Positions 42,954 to 52,343 of a DNA stretch of 64,000 bases are shown piece after piece; the stretch's first letter is position 1, and each line of letters begins with the position of its first letter. Position numbers and translations under genes: made by a program. The notes beneath the pieces were generated by a model. It was not told the origin of the DNA. It saw only the letters and a list, made by a program, of their open reading frames with translations, and made no database searches. The DNA is from Variovorax paradoxus (GTDB lineage Bacteria > Pseudomonadota > Gammaproteobacteria > Burkholderiales > Burkholderiaceae_C). The stretch spans positions 3,906,001 to 3,970,000 of the forward strand of contig CP063166.1 of the NCBI GenBank assembly GCA_016806145.1, read 5' to 3'.

Positions 42954-44462
42954 ATGAATACCGTGTTCAGGAAATGGATCACCCTGGTGATCGTCTCGAT
43001 GGCGCTGCTCTTGATCGTGGTCGACATGACCGTGCTCTACACGGCGCTGCCCACGCTCACGCACGACCTCGCGGCCTCCTCGTCCGAGAAGCTCTGGATC
43101 GTCAACGCCTACACGGTGGTGGTGTCGGGCTTCCTGCTCGGCATGGGCGCGCTCGGCGACCGCGTGGGCTACAAGCGCATGTTCCTCGCGGGCCTCGTCG
43201 TGTTCGGCGTGGCCTCGCTGTGCGCCGCCTATGCCGGCAGCCCCGGGGCGCTGATCGCGGCGCGCGGCCTGCTCGGCGTGGGCGCCTCGATGATGATGCC
43301 GGCCACGCTGGCCATCATCCGGCTCGCGTTCGCGGACGAGCGCGAGCGCGCGGTCGCGATCGGCGTCTGGGCCTCGGTCGCCTCGGGCGGTGCCGCGTTC
43401 GGCCCGGTGGTCGGCGGCGTGCTGCTCGAGTACTTCTGGTGGGGCTCCGTGTTCCTCATCAACGTGCCGGTGGTGGTGCTCGCGCTGGTGCTCGGCGCCT
43501 GGCTGCTGCCGGCGCGGCGCGCGGGCGCCAGCGTGCACCCGAAGCCCTTCGACGTCGTCGGCTCGGTGCAGGTGTTCGTGGCGCTGGTCTGCCTGGTGCT
43601 CGCGATCAAGGAATTCGCCAAGCCCGTGCCCTCGGGCCTCGCGATGGGCATCAGCGCCATCGCGAGCGTGCTGGCCATGGCGCTGTTCGCGCGCCGCCAG
43701 CGGCGCAGCGCGAGCCCGCTGGTCGACTTCCGGCTGTTCCGCGACCCGTACTTCTCGGGCGGCGTGATCGCGGCCATCGTGGCTTCGGTGGCGCTGATCG
43801 GCGTCGAGCTGGTGTTCAGCCAGCGGCTGCAGCTGGTGAGCGGCCTCTCGCCGCTGCAGGCCGGCCTGACGATCCTGCCGGTGCCGCTCGCCGCCTTCGT
43901 GGCGGGGCCGCTCGCGGGCATGCTGCTGCCGCGCACCGGTTCGCGCCCGCTGATCCTTAGCGGCCTGCTGGCCACCGCGCTCTCGCTGTGCGGGCTGGCG
44001 CTGGCCGTCGATGCCACGGGCGTGCTCAAGCTCGCGGTGCTGGTGCTGCTGGGCCTGGGCGTGGGCGCGACCATCACGGCGGCCTCGAACGCGATCATGA
44101 ACAACGCGCCGGCCGAGCATGCGGGCATGGCCGCGTCGATCGAGGAGGTGTCGTACGAACTCGGCGGCGTGCTCGGCATCGCGCTGCTCGGCAGCGTGCT
44201 CTCGTCGACCTACACGGCCACGCTGGCCATTCCCGACACGCTGGCGGTGCCGGCCTCGGCGCGCGACGGCATCGATGGCGCGCTGCTCGCGGCCGAGACC
44301 TTGCCCGCGCAGATCGGCACGCAGCTCGTGGCACTCGCGCACACGGCCTTCGACCAGGCCTTCTTCGCGGTGATGGCCGTGGCCGTGGCGATCGTCGTCG
44401 CGGCGGCCTGTTCGGTGGCGCTGCTGGGCCGGCGCGTTCAGCCGGCGCGCACCAGCTGCTGA
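42954..44462 (+). CDS. MFS efflux transporter, DHA2 family (SmvA/QacA-like)
   Basis: This 502-residue protein is predicted to have 14 helices. Key motifs are VDMTVLYTALPTLTHDL in helix 1 (the DHA2 motif D1), the loop GALGDRVGYKRMFL, RGLLGVGASMMMPATLAIIR and helix 5 ASGGAAFGPVVGGVLLEYFW. Such pumps export cationic dyes, disinfectants and bile salts. It starts 3 nt after the GNAT gene and overlaps the convergent Crp/Fnr gene by 25 bp. Confidence 0.87.
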   Translation: MNTVFRKWITLVIVSMALLLIVVDMTVLYTALPTLTHDLAASSSEKLWIVNAYTVVVSGFLLGMGALGDRVGYKRMFLAGLVVFGVASLCAAYAGSPGALIAARGLLGVGASMMMPATLAIIRLAFADERERAVAIGVWASVASGGAAFGPVVGGVLLEYFWWGSVFLINVPVVVLALVLGAWLLPARRAGASVHPKPFDVVGSVQVFVALVCLVLAIKEFAKPVPSGLAMGISAIASVLAMALFARRQRRSASPLVDFRLFRDPYFSGGVIAAIVASVALIGVELVFSQRLQLVSGLSPLQAGLTILPVPLAAFVAGPLAGMLLPRTGSRPLILSGLLATALSLCGLALAVDATGVLKLAVLVLLGLGVGATITAASNAIMNNAPAEHAGMAASIEEVSYELGGVLGIALLGSVLSSTYTATLAIPDTLAVPASARDGIDGALLAAETLPAQIGTQLVALAHTAFDQAFFAVMAVAVAIVVAAACSVALLGRRVQPARTSC

Positions 44463-45157
44463 AGCGCGTCGAGCGACACCAGCTCGATGCGCCCGTAGCC
44501 CAGCGCGACCACGCCCTCGCCCGCCAGCGCATTGAGTTCCTTCGACAGCGTCTGGCGCGTCACGCCGAGCATCATCGCCAGCGCCTCCTGCGGCAGCGCC
44601 ACGCGCTGGCGCGTCTGCTGCGACTGCGTGGCATCGCCGCGCGCCAGCACCAGCAGGCGGTGCGCGACGCGCGCGCGCAGGCTGCGCAGCGTGGCGTCCT
44701 CGGCCAGGCCGTAGAGCATGCGCACGCGCGCGGCCAGCATCGCGGCCATGGCATGGGCGAACACCACGTCGCGCATCAGCTGGCCGAAGGACTGCGGCGA
44801 GATCACGAGCAGGTCGAGCGCCTCGAGCGCGGTGGCGTCGTGGGTGCGCGGCGAGCCGTCGATCAGCGTGATCTCGCCGAACCAGTTGCCGGGCTCGAGC
44901 ACCGCGAGGATCGCCTCGCGGCCGTCCTGCCGCAGCGACGAGATCTTGATGGTGCCCGCGGCCAGCCCGAAGAAGCCGCCATCGGCGATCACCGGATCGC
45001 CCTGGCGGAACACCATGGCGCCGCGCCGCAGGTGGATCAGCTCGGCCGCGCCCAGCAGGTTCTCGCGCTGCGCGCGCGGCATGCTCATGAACCAGGGGTT
45101 GGACTCCATCGCCGCGCGGTGGGCGGCGGACAGGCGCGGTTTCGTGGGTGCGGGCAT
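44438..45157 (-). CDS. Crp/Fnr-family transcriptional regulator
   Basis: This 239-residue protein has a cyclic-nucleotide-binding-type domain (about 30-145: RRGAMVFRQGDPVIADGGFF, LEPGNWFGEITLIDGSPRTH) and a C-terminal HTH (QEALAMMLGVTRQTLSKELN). The cysteine cluster of Fnr is absent, so it is not an iron-sulfur oxygen sensor. ATG 45157 was chosen; the upstream extension lacks homology. A dyad lies about 90 bp upstream. Confidence 0.85.
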   Translation of the reverse strand: MPAPTKPRLSAAHRAAMESNPWFMSMPRAQRENLLGAAELIHLRRGAMVFRQGDPVIADGGFFGLAAGTIKISSLRQDGREAILAVLEPGNWFGEITLIDGSPRTHDATALEALDLLVISPQSFGQLMRDVVFAHAMAAMLAARVRMLYGLAEDATLRSLRARVAHRLLVLARGDATQSQQTRQRVALPQEALAMMLGVTRQTLSKELNALAGEGVVALGYGRIELVSLDALQQLVRAG

Positions 45158-45243
45158 GCGGTGTGGCGGTGACGGGAAAAAGGGGGAGGCCGGTGGCACG
45201 AGACAAGTCGGCGACAGGCGCGGGCGGGGTTTACCAGCAGCCT

Positions 45244-45267
45244 CAATTGTCAAATTCTTGACAGTTG
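45244..45267. promoter_or_regulatory. Dyad with back-to-back TTGACA elements between the Crp/Fnr and HD genes
   Basis: CAATTGTCAAA and CTTGACAGTTG form an 11-bp inverted repeat (two mismatches) around 2 nt. Each arm contains TTGACA, a perfect -35 hexamer, one on each strand. The rightward one is followed by TCTACA at 45283-45288 as a weak -10 with a 19-bp spacer. It is a likely joint promoter/operator for the divergent genes, perhaps bound by the adjacent Crp/Fnr protein. Confidence 0.5.
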
Positions 45268-45329
45268 AGCGTCAAGCGCAGGTCTACAGTGCCCTCACCC
45301 ACGAACAAGACCCACCGGAGACGACAACG

Positions 45330-45920
45330 ATGAATGCACGGGCGAGCTTCAAGAGCATGCAGGACAGCACGCGCGAGGACTGGCAACTGATCGGCGGCGA
45401 ATTCATGCAGTTCACGCGCGGCCTGCCGGAACGCGTGATCAAGCACCTGCAGATCCTCGAGGGCGACTACGGCGGCTTTCCGGTCGACCGCTACACCCAC
45501 TCGCTGCAGACCGCCACGCGCGCGCTGCGCGACGGCCGCGACGAGGAGTACGTGGTGTGCGCGCTGCTGCACGACATCGGCGACACGCTCGGCACCTTCA
45601 ACCATCCCGACATCGCCGCCGCGATCCTCAAGCCCTTCGTGAGCGAGGCCAACCACTGGATGGTGCAGAACCACGGCATCTTCCAGGGCCACTACTTCTT
45701 CCACCACATCGGCCTGGACCGCGACCTGCGCGACAACTTCAAGGACCATCCCCACTACGAGCGCACGGCCGAGTTCTGCGCGCTCTACGACAACCCGGCC
45801 TTCGACCCGAAGGCCGAGACATTGCCGATCGCCGAATTCGAGCCGATGCTGCGGCGCGTGATGGCGCAGCCGAAGCAGAGCATCTACAAGGCGGCGCTGA
45901 AGGAGCCGGCTGCGGTTTGA
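45330..45920 (+). CDS. HD-domain protein, possible mixed-valent diiron oxygenase
   Basis: This 196-residue protein shows an HD-domain metal pattern: H57 (RYTHSLQTA), H81-D82 (CALLHDIGD), H109 and H115 (NHWMVQNHG) and D154 (LYDNPAFD). The first part resembles inositol oxygenase (HAFQTAE then LIHDLG), and the spacing H57 to H81 equals that in PhnZ. It may therefore oxidise a substrate rather than hydrolyse a phosphate. This is inference; the family name cannot be fixed by eye. It is divergent from the Crp/Fnr gene and upstream of the carboxylate gene region. Confidence 0.7.
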   Translation: MNARASFKSMQDSTREDWQLIGGEFMQFTRGLPERVIKHLQILEGDYGGFPVDRYTHSLQTATRALRDGRDEEYVVCALLHDIGDTLGTFNHPDIAAAILKPFVSEANHWMVQNHGIFQGHYFFHHIGLDRDLRDNFKDHPHYERTAEFCALYDNPAFDPKAETLPIAEFEPMLRRVMAQPKQSIYKAALKEPAAV

Positions 45921-45943
45921 TACGCCGTCGAAAGCGGACATCG

Positions 45944-46045
45944 GGACGCAGAGGACGCGAAGGTTCCGCGAAGAGCGCGAAAAACAAAAAAAATTTTGCT
46001 GTCTTCTTTTGCGTCCTTCGCGAAACCTTCGCGCCCTCTGCGTCC
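45944..46045. repeat. MITE/REP-like 35-bp inverted repeat pair
   Basis: Arms 45944-45978 and 46011-46045 are reverse complements with 4 mismatches in 35 bp; they begin GGACGCAGAGG and contain GCGAAGGTT. The 32-nt loop is A-rich then T-rich (AAAAACAAAAAAAATTTT). It is a small non-coding element between the HD gene and the adducin-like gene. It could fold as a hairpin in RNA and reduce read-through either way. Confidence 0.8.
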
Positions 46046-46084
46046 GGCTGCCCGAATTCAACAACCTCCCAAGGACATCACCCC

Positions 46085-46852
46085 ATGAATGCCACCACAC
46101 CAACCGAAGTCCAGAAGCTCGTCTCCGCCGAGGAATGGCAATTGCGCGTCGACCTCGCCGCCTGCTACCGCCTGGTGGCGCTGTACGGCTGGAGCGACCT
46201 CGTGTTCACCCACATCAGCGCGCGCGTGCCCGGCCCCGAGCACCACTTCCTGATCAATCCCTACGGCCTGATGTTCGACGAGATCACGGCCTCGAGCCTG
46301 GTCAAGGTCGATCAGCAGTGCAACAAGATCATCGACTCGCCCTACCCCGTGAACCCGGCCGGCTTCGTGATCCACAGCGCCGTGCATGCCGCGCGCGAGG
46401 ACATCCAGTGCGTGCTGCACACGCACACCAAGGCCGGCATCGCCGTCAGCGCGCAGAAGAACGGCGTGCTGCCGATCAGCCAGCAGTCGACCTTCGTGCT
46501 GGCCTCGCTGGCCTATCACGACTACGAGGGCGTGGCCTTCCGCGACGACGAGAAGCCGCGGCTGCAAGCCGACATGGGCCACGCCAACTTCCTGATGCTG
46601 CGCAACCACGGCCTGCTGACCTGCGGCAAGACCATTGCCGATGCGTTCCTTTCGATGTACACCTTCGAGAACACCTGCCAGATCCAGATCGCGGCCCAGT
46701 CGGGCGGCAGCGAACTCACGCAGGTGAACCCGCAGATCATCGAAGGCGTGGGCCAGGCCATGAAGGTGCAAAGCGGCGGCCTCGGCGGCATGTTCGTCTG
46801 GCCCTCGCTGATCCGCAAACTCGACCGCATCGACGACAGCTACAAAAACTAA
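46085..46852 (+). CDS. Class II aldolase/adducin-family protein, copy 1
   Basis: This 255-residue protein has the class II aldolase/adducin fold. Zinc-binding His residues are present (VLHTHT and RNHGLL), but the catalytic Glu of fuculose-phosphate aldolase is replaced by Gly in NPAGFVIHSAVHAARED, as in adducin-like members. The reaction is therefore uncertain. It is clearly paralogous to the protein at 51517-52305 (both share DLAACYRLV and FLINPYG and SAVHAAR). The start is ATG 46085 with an AAGGA site. Confidence 0.83.
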   Translation: MNATTPTEVQKLVSAEEWQLRVDLAACYRLVALYGWSDLVFTHISARVPGPEHHFLINPYGLMFDEITASSLVKVDQQCNKIIDSPYPVNPAGFVIHSAVHAAREDIQCVLHTHTKAGIAVSAQKNGVLPISQQSTFVLASLAYHDYEGVAFRDDEKPRLQADMGHANFLMLRNHGLLTCGKTIADAFLSMYTFENTCQIQIAAQSGGSELTQVNPQIIEGVGQAMKVQSGGLGGMFVWPSLIRKLDRIDDSYKN

Positions 46853-46875
46853 GACGCGTCGATCCCGGTTTCCCA

Positions 46876-46918
46876 GGCTGCCAGCACCCACGCGACGGGG
46901 GCCGGCAGCCATTTTTTT
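46876..46918 (+). terminator. Rho-independent terminator after the first adducin-like gene
   Basis: GGCTGCC (46876-46882) pairs with GGCAGCC (46904-46910), and ATTTTTTT follows. It lies 24 bp after the adducin-like stop and before the symporter gene, so these are probably separate transcripts. Confidence 0.75.
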
Positions 46919-46951
46919 AGATCCAGAAGAACGATTGAGGAGACAAGACCC

Positions 46952-47830
46952 ATGGACGCCACGCTCATCGTGACCCGGTTCCTGTTCGGCGCGCTCGCGC
47001 TCGTGATGTTCGGGCTCGGGCTGTCGCTCTCGCTCGACGACTTCCGACGCCTGTTCCGGCATCCGAAGGCCGTGACCATCGCGCTGCTGCTGCAGGTCAT
47101 CGGCCTGCCGCTGGCCTGCTACGCGATCATCGTGGGCTTCGGGCTCTCGCCGGTGTTCGCGATCGGGCTCATGCTGCTCGCGGCCTCGCCCGGCGGCATC
47201 TCGGCCAACCTGTTCTCGCACCTGTTCGGCGGCAACGTGGCCATGAACATCTCGCTCACGGCCGTCAACACGCTGCTGTCGATCGTCACGCTGCCGCTGA
47301 TCGCCAACTGGGCCATCCACCATTTCGCGCAGAGCGGCCAGGTGGTGCCGCTGCAGACGCGCAAGCTGGTCGAGGTGATCGCCATCGTGCTGATCCCGGT
47401 GGCCATCGGCATGTTCGTGGCCTCGCGCCGGCCCGGCTTCGCGGCGCGCATGGAGAAGCCGACCAAGATCTTCAGCGGCGTGGTGCTCGCGGTGGTCACG
47501 GTGCTGGCGATCGCGAACGAGTGGAAGACCATGGCCGCCACCTTCGCCGAGATCGGTCTGCCGGTGGTGCTGTTCAACGTGCTGAGCCTGCTCGCGGGCT
47601 ACTACCTGAGTCGCGCCGCGGGTCTCGAGAAGCCGCTGGCCACCGCCATCAGCTACGAGATCGGCATCCACAACTCCACCCTGGCGATCTTCGTCGCGGT
47701 CAGCGTGCTCGGCAGCTTCCAGCTCGCGCTGCCGGCCGCGGTGTATTCGGTGGCGATGTACGTCACCGCCCCGCTGTTCGGATGGTTGCTGCTGCGCCGC
47801 GGCGCGAGCGAGGCGGCGCCTGCGCGATGA
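46952..47830 (+). CDS. Bile acid:sodium symporter (BASS) family transporter
   Basis: This 292-residue membrane protein has about 9-10 hydrophobic helices. It contains the BASS motifs LMLLAASPGGISANLFSHLF and ISYEIGIHNSTLAIFVAVS. Bacterial members carry organic anions with sodium, including carboxylates. A GAGGAG site precedes ATG 46952. It stops 7 nt before a LysR gene and sits beside carboxylate-catabolic genes, so a carboxylate substrate is likely. Confidence 0.86.
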   Translation: MDATLIVTRFLFGALALVMFGLGLSLSLDDFRRLFRHPKAVTIALLLQVIGLPLACYAIIVGFGLSPVFAIGLMLLAASPGGISANLFSHLFGGNVAMNISLTAVNTLLSIVTLPLIANWAIHHFAQSGQVVPLQTRKLVEVIAIVLIPVAIGMFVASRRPGFAARMEKPTKIFSGVVLAVVTVLAIANEWKTMAATFAEIGLPVVLFNVLSLLAGYYLSRAAGLEKPLATAISYEIGIHNSTLAIFVAVSVLGSFQLALPAAVYSVAMYVTAPLFGWLLLRRGASEAAPAR

Positions 47831-47837
47831 TGCGCGC

Positions 47838-48764
47838 ATGGAACTGAGGCAACTGCGCTACTTCGTCAAGGTCTGCGAACTGCGCAGCATGGGCCGCGCG
47901 GCGGTCGAGCTCGGCGTGGTCACCTCGGCGCTGAGCCAGCAGATCAGCCGGCTCGAGAGCGAGCTCGCCACCCGCCTGCTGCAGCGCAGCTCCACCGGCG
48001 TGACGCCCACCGATGCCGGCCTGGCCTTCCTGCAGCAGGCCCAGCTCACGCTGCGCCATGCCGACGACGCGGTGCGCGCGGCGCAGCAGGCACGGCTGTC
48101 GGGCCACGTGAGCGTGGGCCTCGCGCCCACCACCGCCACCGTGCTCGGCGTGCCGCTGATGCGCGCCATGCAGGAGCGCTATCCCGAGGTGCGGCTGCAC
48201 ATGGTCGAGGCGCTGTCGGGCCATCTCACGACCATGCTGCATGCGCGCCAGCTCGACCTGGCCGTGCTGTTCCAGACCGACACGCCGCGGCGCTGGAGCG
48301 TCTCGCCGCTGCTGGCCGAGAAGCTCTTCGTCGTCGCCTCGCCCACGCTCGCCAGGCGCCCCATGGGCACCAAGGTGCGGCTCTCGCAGCTGGCCGAGGT
48401 GCCGCTGATCCTGCCGAGCGGCAGCCACGGCCTGCGCGCCACGCTGATGGCGGCCTTCCTGCGCGCGCGCGTGCAGCCGAACATCGTGGCCGAGGTCGAC
48501 GGCCTCGCGCTGCTGATGGACGCGGTGCGCGCCGGCTACGGCGCCACCGTGCAGCCCGGCGCCGCCACCGCGCGCCACGACCGCGACGACCTCGAGCTCA
48601 CGCAGATCGCCGATGCCCACGTGGGCCGGCGCAACCTGCTCGTGAGCCTGTCGGACGACGAGCTCTCGCCGGCCGCGCTGGCCACGCGCGTGGTGGTGGC
48701 CGACACCGCGCGCAGCCTCGTTCGCGACGGCCGCTGGACGGGTGCAAGTCTTCTCGAAAACTGA
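47838..48764 (+). CDS. LysR-family regulator, TcuR-like by context
   Basis: This 308-residue LysR protein (winged helix MELRQLRYFVKVCELRSMGR, TSALSQQISRLESEL; effector domain from about residue 90) lies directly upstream of tcuA on the same strand. In Salmonella, the LysR protein TcuR activates the tcu genes in response to tricarballylate, so the same role is plausible here. It may be co-transcribed with the BASS carrier gene (7-nt gap). Confidence 0.83.
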   Translation: MELRQLRYFVKVCELRSMGRAAVELGVVTSALSQQISRLESELATRLLQRSSTGVTPTDAGLAFLQQAQLTLRHADDAVRAAQQARLSGHVSVGLAPTTATVLGVPLMRAMQERYPEVRLHMVEALSGHLTTMLHARQLDLAVLFQTDTPRRWSVSPLLAEKLFVVASPTLARRPMGTKVRLSQLAEVPLILPSGSHGLRATLMAAFLRARVQPNIVAEVDGLALLMDAVRAGYGATVQPGAATARHDRDDLELTQIADAHVGRRNLLVSLSDDELSPAALATRVVVADTARSLVRDGRWTGASLLEN

Positions 48765-48841
48765 ACACCCGTTGCCTCATCCGGCCTTTCGCGTGAAGGC
48801 CGCGCTGCCTACAGTCTCCTGGATTCCAAGGAGACCCACGA

Positions 48842-50269
48842 GTGATAGACGTACTGGTTGTCGGCGGCGGCAATGCCGCGCTGTGCGCCGCCCTGATGGC
48901 GCGCGAAGCCGGCGCTTCGGTGCTGCTGCTGGAGGCCTCGCCCAAAGAATGGCGCGGCGGCAATTCGCAGCACACCCGCAACCTGCGCTGCATGCACGAC
49001 GCGCCGCAGGACGTGCTGGTCGATGCCTACCCTGAAGAGGAGTACTGGCAGGACCTGCTGAAGGTGACGGGCGGCCTCACCGACGAGCACCTCGCGCGGC
49101 TGGTGATCCGCGCCTCGTCGAACTGCCGCGACTGGATGCGCAGCCACGGCGTGCACTTCCAGCCGCCGCTGTCGGGCGCACTGCACGTGGCGCGCACCAA
49201 TGCCTTCTTCATGGGCGGCGGCAAGGCGCTGGTCAATGCCTATTTCCGCAGCGCCGAAAGGCTCGGCGTGCAGATCCGCTACGACACGCCCGTGGCCTCG
49301 GTCGAGCTCGACGGCGAGCGCTTCGTGGCCGTGCGCACCGAGGCCGGCGAACGCATCGCGGCCAAGAGCTGCGTGCTCGCGGCCGGCGGCTTCGAGTCGA
49401 ACCGCGAATGGCTGCGCGAGGCCTGGGGCCAGAACGAGCGCGGCGAATGGCCGGCCGACAACTTCCTGATCCGCGGCACGCGCTTCAACCAGGGCGTGCT
49501 GCTCAAGCACATGATCGCCGCGGGCGCCGACAGCATCGGCGATCCTTCGCAGGGCCACATGGTCGCCATCGACGCGCGCGCGCCGCTCTACGACGGCGGC
49601 ATCTGCACGCGCATCGATTGCGTCTCGCTCGGCGTGGTGGTCAACCGCGAAGCCCGGCGCTTCTACGACGAGGGCGAGGACTTCTGGCCCAAGCGCTATG
49701 CGATCTGGGGACGGCTGGTGGCGCAGCAACCGGGGCAGATCGCCTGGTCGATCATCGACCAGAAGGCGGTCGGGCGCTTCATGCCGCCGGTGTTCACCGG
49801 CACGCAGGCGAACACGCTCGGCGAACTCGCGCAGAAGATCGGCCTGGACGAAGCCACCTTCGTGCGCACCGTGCAGGATTACAACGCCGCCTGCCGCGTC
49901 GGCCGCTTCGACCACACCGCGCTCGACGACTGCCACACCGAGGGCCTCGCGCCGGCCAAGACGCACTGGGCGCGCCCGCTCGACACCGCGCCCTTCTATG
50001 CCTACCCCGTGCGCCCCGGCATCACCTTCACCTACCTGGGCCTGAAGGTGGACGAGACCGCGGCCGTGCGCTTCGGCGGCCGGCCCAGCCCCAACCTGTT
50101 CGTGGCCGGCGAAATGATGGCCGGCAACGTGCTCGGCAAGGGCTACACGGCGGGCGTCGGCATGAGCATCGGCACGGCCTTCGGCCGCATCGCCGGCACG
50201 CAGGCAGCGAAGGCCGCCAAGAACATTTCGAAGAATTTCCCGGAGACCTCTCTTGCAGCAGCTCACTGA
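48842..50269 (+). CDS. tcuA: FAD-dependent tricarballylate dehydrogenase TcuA
   Basis: TcuA is known to oxidise tricarballylate to cis-aconitate with FAD. The 475-residue flavoprotein, of the fumarate-reductase/succinate-dehydrogenase type, starts at GTG 48842, 8 nt after a good AAGGAG site. It has [35 protein letters not shown], and the C-terminal FAD contact [20 protein letters not shown]. Its last 17 nt overlap tcuB. Close relatives may accept other carboxylates, so the substrate is tentative. Confidence 0.88.
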   Translation: MIDVLVVGGGNAALCAALMAREAGASVLLLEASPKEWRGGNSQHTRNLRCMHDAPQDVLVDAYPEEEYWQDLLKVTGGLTDEHLARLVIRASSNCRDWMRSHGVHFQPPLSGALHVARTNAFFMGGGKALVNAYFRSAERLGVQIRYDTPVASVELDGERFVAVRTEAGERIAAKSCVLAAGGFESNREWLREAWGQNERGEWPADNFLIRGTRFNQGVLLKHMIAAGADSIGDPSQGHMVAIDARAPLYDGGICTRIDCVSLGVVVNREARRFYDEGEDFWPKRYAIWGRLVAQQPGQIAWSIIDQKAVGRFMPPVFTGTQANTLGELAQKIGLDEATFVRTVQDYNAACRVGRFDHTALDDCHTEGLAPAKTHWARPLDTAPFYAYPVRPGITFTYLGLKVDETAAVRFGGRPSPNLFVAGEMMAGNVLGKGYTAGVGMSIGTAFGRIAGTQAAKAAKNISKNFPETSLAAAH

Positions 50270-51482
50270 TCTCGTCGCACGCGCGCGTGCCGATGCGGAC
50301 GGCATCGGCGCCACCCCGTCGCGCGTGATCCCGATCCAGCCCGCCCTTCCGCTGACCGCGCCCGAGGGCGAGGTCGCGCGCATCCTGCAGATCTGCAACG
50401 CCTGCCGCTACTGCGAGGGCTTCTGCGCCGTGTTCCCCGCGATGACGCGGCGGCTCGAGTTCGGCAAGGCCGACACGCACTACCTGGCCAACCTCTGCCA
50501 CAACTGCGGCGCCTGCCTGCATGCCTGCCAGTACGCGCCGCCGCACGAGTTCGCGGTCAACGTGCCGCAGGCCATGGCCCAGGTGCGCATGCAGACCTAC
50601 CACGACTACGCCTGGCCCGCCGCGATGGGCTCGCTCTACGAGAAGGCCGGGCTCACGGTCGCGCTGGCCCTGGCCGGCGGCCTCGCGCTGTTCCTGGTGC
50701 TCGCGGTCGCGATGAGCGGCTCGCTGCTGCACGAGCCGCTGGCCGGCAACTTCTACGCGATCTTCCCGCACAACTTCCTCGCGCTGCTGTTCGGCGCGGT
50801 GTCGCTGTTCGTGCTGCTCGCGCTGACGCTGGGCGTGCGGCGCTTCTGGCGCGAGGTCTCGCCCGCCAACGACCCCGGCAACGCGCCGGCCATGGCGGGC
50901 GTGCGCGGGCCCGCGAGCGCGGAGGCGGCGCACGACGCGCTGCGCCTGAAGTACCTCGGCGGCGGCCACGGCGAAGGCTGCAACAACGAGGACGACCGCT
51001 TCACGCTGTGGCGCCGGCGCTTCCACCACTTCACCTTCTACGGCTTCATGCTGTGCTTCGCCTCGACCTGCGTGGCCACGCTCTACCACTACCTGTTCGA
51101 CCTGCATGCGCCCTATGCGCTGACCAGCCTGCCGGTGCTGCTGGGCACCGCCGGCGGCATCGGCCTGGTGGTCGGCCCGATCGGCCTCTTGTGGCTCAAC
51201 CTGCGGCGCGACCCGGCCCATGGCGACGTCGCGCAGCGGCCCATGGACCGCGGCTTCATCGCGCTGCTGCTGCTGACCAGCCTCACCGGCCTGGCGCTGC
51301 TGGCCTGGCGCGACACGCGGTTCATGGCGCTGCTGCTGGCCGTGCACCTGGGCGTGGTGATGGCGCTGTTCCTCACGCTGCCCTACGGCAAGTTCGCGCA
51401 CGGCATCTTCCGCTGCGCAGCGCTCTTGAAGTTCGCGATCGAGAAGCGCCTGCCCAGCCGCCTGCAGCTCGGCGCCGACTGA
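50253..51482 (+). CDS. tcuB: Tricarballylate utilisation protein TcuB (ferredoxin and membrane domains)
   Basis: TcuB reoxidises FADH2 on TcuA and passes electrons to the quinone pool. The 409-residue protein has two 4Fe-4S motifs ([15 protein letters not shown] near residue 50 and [15 protein letters not shown] near residue 80), followed by about six membrane helices with His residues suited to haem ligation. The start is a TTG, with CGGAGA upstream, inside the end of tcuA. Confidence 0.88.
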   Translation: MQQLTDLVARARADADGIGATPSRVIPIQPALPLTAPEGEVARILQICNACRYCEGFCAVFPAMTRRLEFGKADTHYLANLCHNCGACLHACQYAPPHEFAVNVPQAMAQVRMQTYHDYAWPAAMGSLYEKAGLTVALALAGGLALFLVLAVAMSGSLLHEPLAGNFYAIFPHNFLALLFGAVSLFVLLALTLGVRRFWREVSPANDPGNAPAMAGVRGPASAEAAHDALRLKYLGGGHGEGCNNEDDRFTLWRRRFHHFTFYGFMLCFASTCVATLYHYLFDLHAPYALTSLPVLLGTAGGIGLVVGPIGLLWLNLRRDPAHGDVAQRPMDRGFIALLLLTSLTGLALLAWRDTRFMALLLAVHLGVVMALFLTLPYGKFAHGIFRCAALLKFAIEKRLPSRLQLGAD

Positions 51483-51516
51483 ACCCCCACCCGATATCGA
51501 AGAAAGGACCCGTGCG

Positions 51517-52305
51517 ATGACCAACCCTGGCGTGCTCCAGATCCCCTCCATGAAGGACCAGTGCTCCCCCGCCGAATGGCAGGCGCGCATCGACCTCGCC
51601 GCCTGCTATCGGCTGGTCGACCTCTACGGCATGTCCGACATGATGGCCAACCACATCTCGTCGCACGTGCCCGGCGAGAAGGGCGCGTTCCTCATCAACC
51701 CCTACGGGATGATGTACGAGGAGATCACGGCCTCGAGCCTGATCAAGGTCGACCAGGACGGCAACATCCTGTCCTCGCCCGACTTCGGCGAGCTGAACTA
51801 CGGCATCAACAAGGCCGGCTACGTGATCCACAGCGCGGTGCATGCCGCGCGGCCCGACGTGGCCTGCGTGATCCACACCCACAGCTGGGCCTCGATGGCG
51901 GTGTCCTCCCTCGAATGCGGGCTGCTGCCGCTCACGCAGACCGCGATGCGCTTCCTCAAGATCGGCTACCACGACTACCAGGGCGTGGTGCTCGACACCG
52001 CCGAGCAGGCTTCGCTGCTGGAAGACCTGGGCGACAGCGAGGCCGTGATCTTCCGCAACCACGGCGCGCTGGTGGTGGGCCGCAGCGTGGGCGAGGCCTT
52101 CAACTGGATGCACCGGCTCGAGCTGGCCTGCCGCGCGCAGATCGGCGCGATGTCGTGCAACACGCCGCTCAAGGCCGTGCCGCAGAGCGTGCTCGAGGAG
52201 ACCTGGAACAACTACCAGCCCGGCACGCGCCGCCCCTACGGGCTCATGGAATGGCCCGCGCTGCTGCGCAAGCTCGACCGCATGGATCCGGGCTTCCGCG
52301 ACTGA
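51517..52305 (+). CDS. Class II aldolase/adducin-family protein, copy 2
   Basis: This 262-residue paralogue of the protein at 46085-46852 has metal-binding His in VIHTHSW and RNHGAL. The fuculose-aldolase catalytic Glu is again replaced by Gly (KAGYVIHSAVHAARPD). It lies between tcuB and a Tct-type binding protein with short gaps, so it is part of the tcu operon. A role as an aldolase or decarboxylase on the carboxylate intermediate is possible but unproven. Confidence 0.83.
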   Translation: MTNPGVLQIPSMKDQCSPAEWQARIDLAACYRLVDLYGMSDMMANHISSHVPGEKGAFLINPYGMMYEEITASSLIKVDQDGNILSSPDFGELNYGINKAGYVIHSAVHAARPDVACVIHTHSWASMAVSSLECGLLPLTQTAMRFLKIGYHDYQGVVLDTAEQASLLEDLGDSEAVIFRNHGALVVGRSVGEAFNWMHRLELACRAQIGAMSCNTPLKAVPQSVLEETWNNYQPGTRRPYGLMEWPALLRKLDRMDPGFRD

Positions 52306-52343
52306 ACCCCCCGCCTCCCCCAGAAGAACCAAGACGACTCCCG

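Noticed and set aside
44438..45157. Oxygen-sensing Fnr
   Set aside because: The cysteine cluster needed for the iron-sulfur centre is absent.
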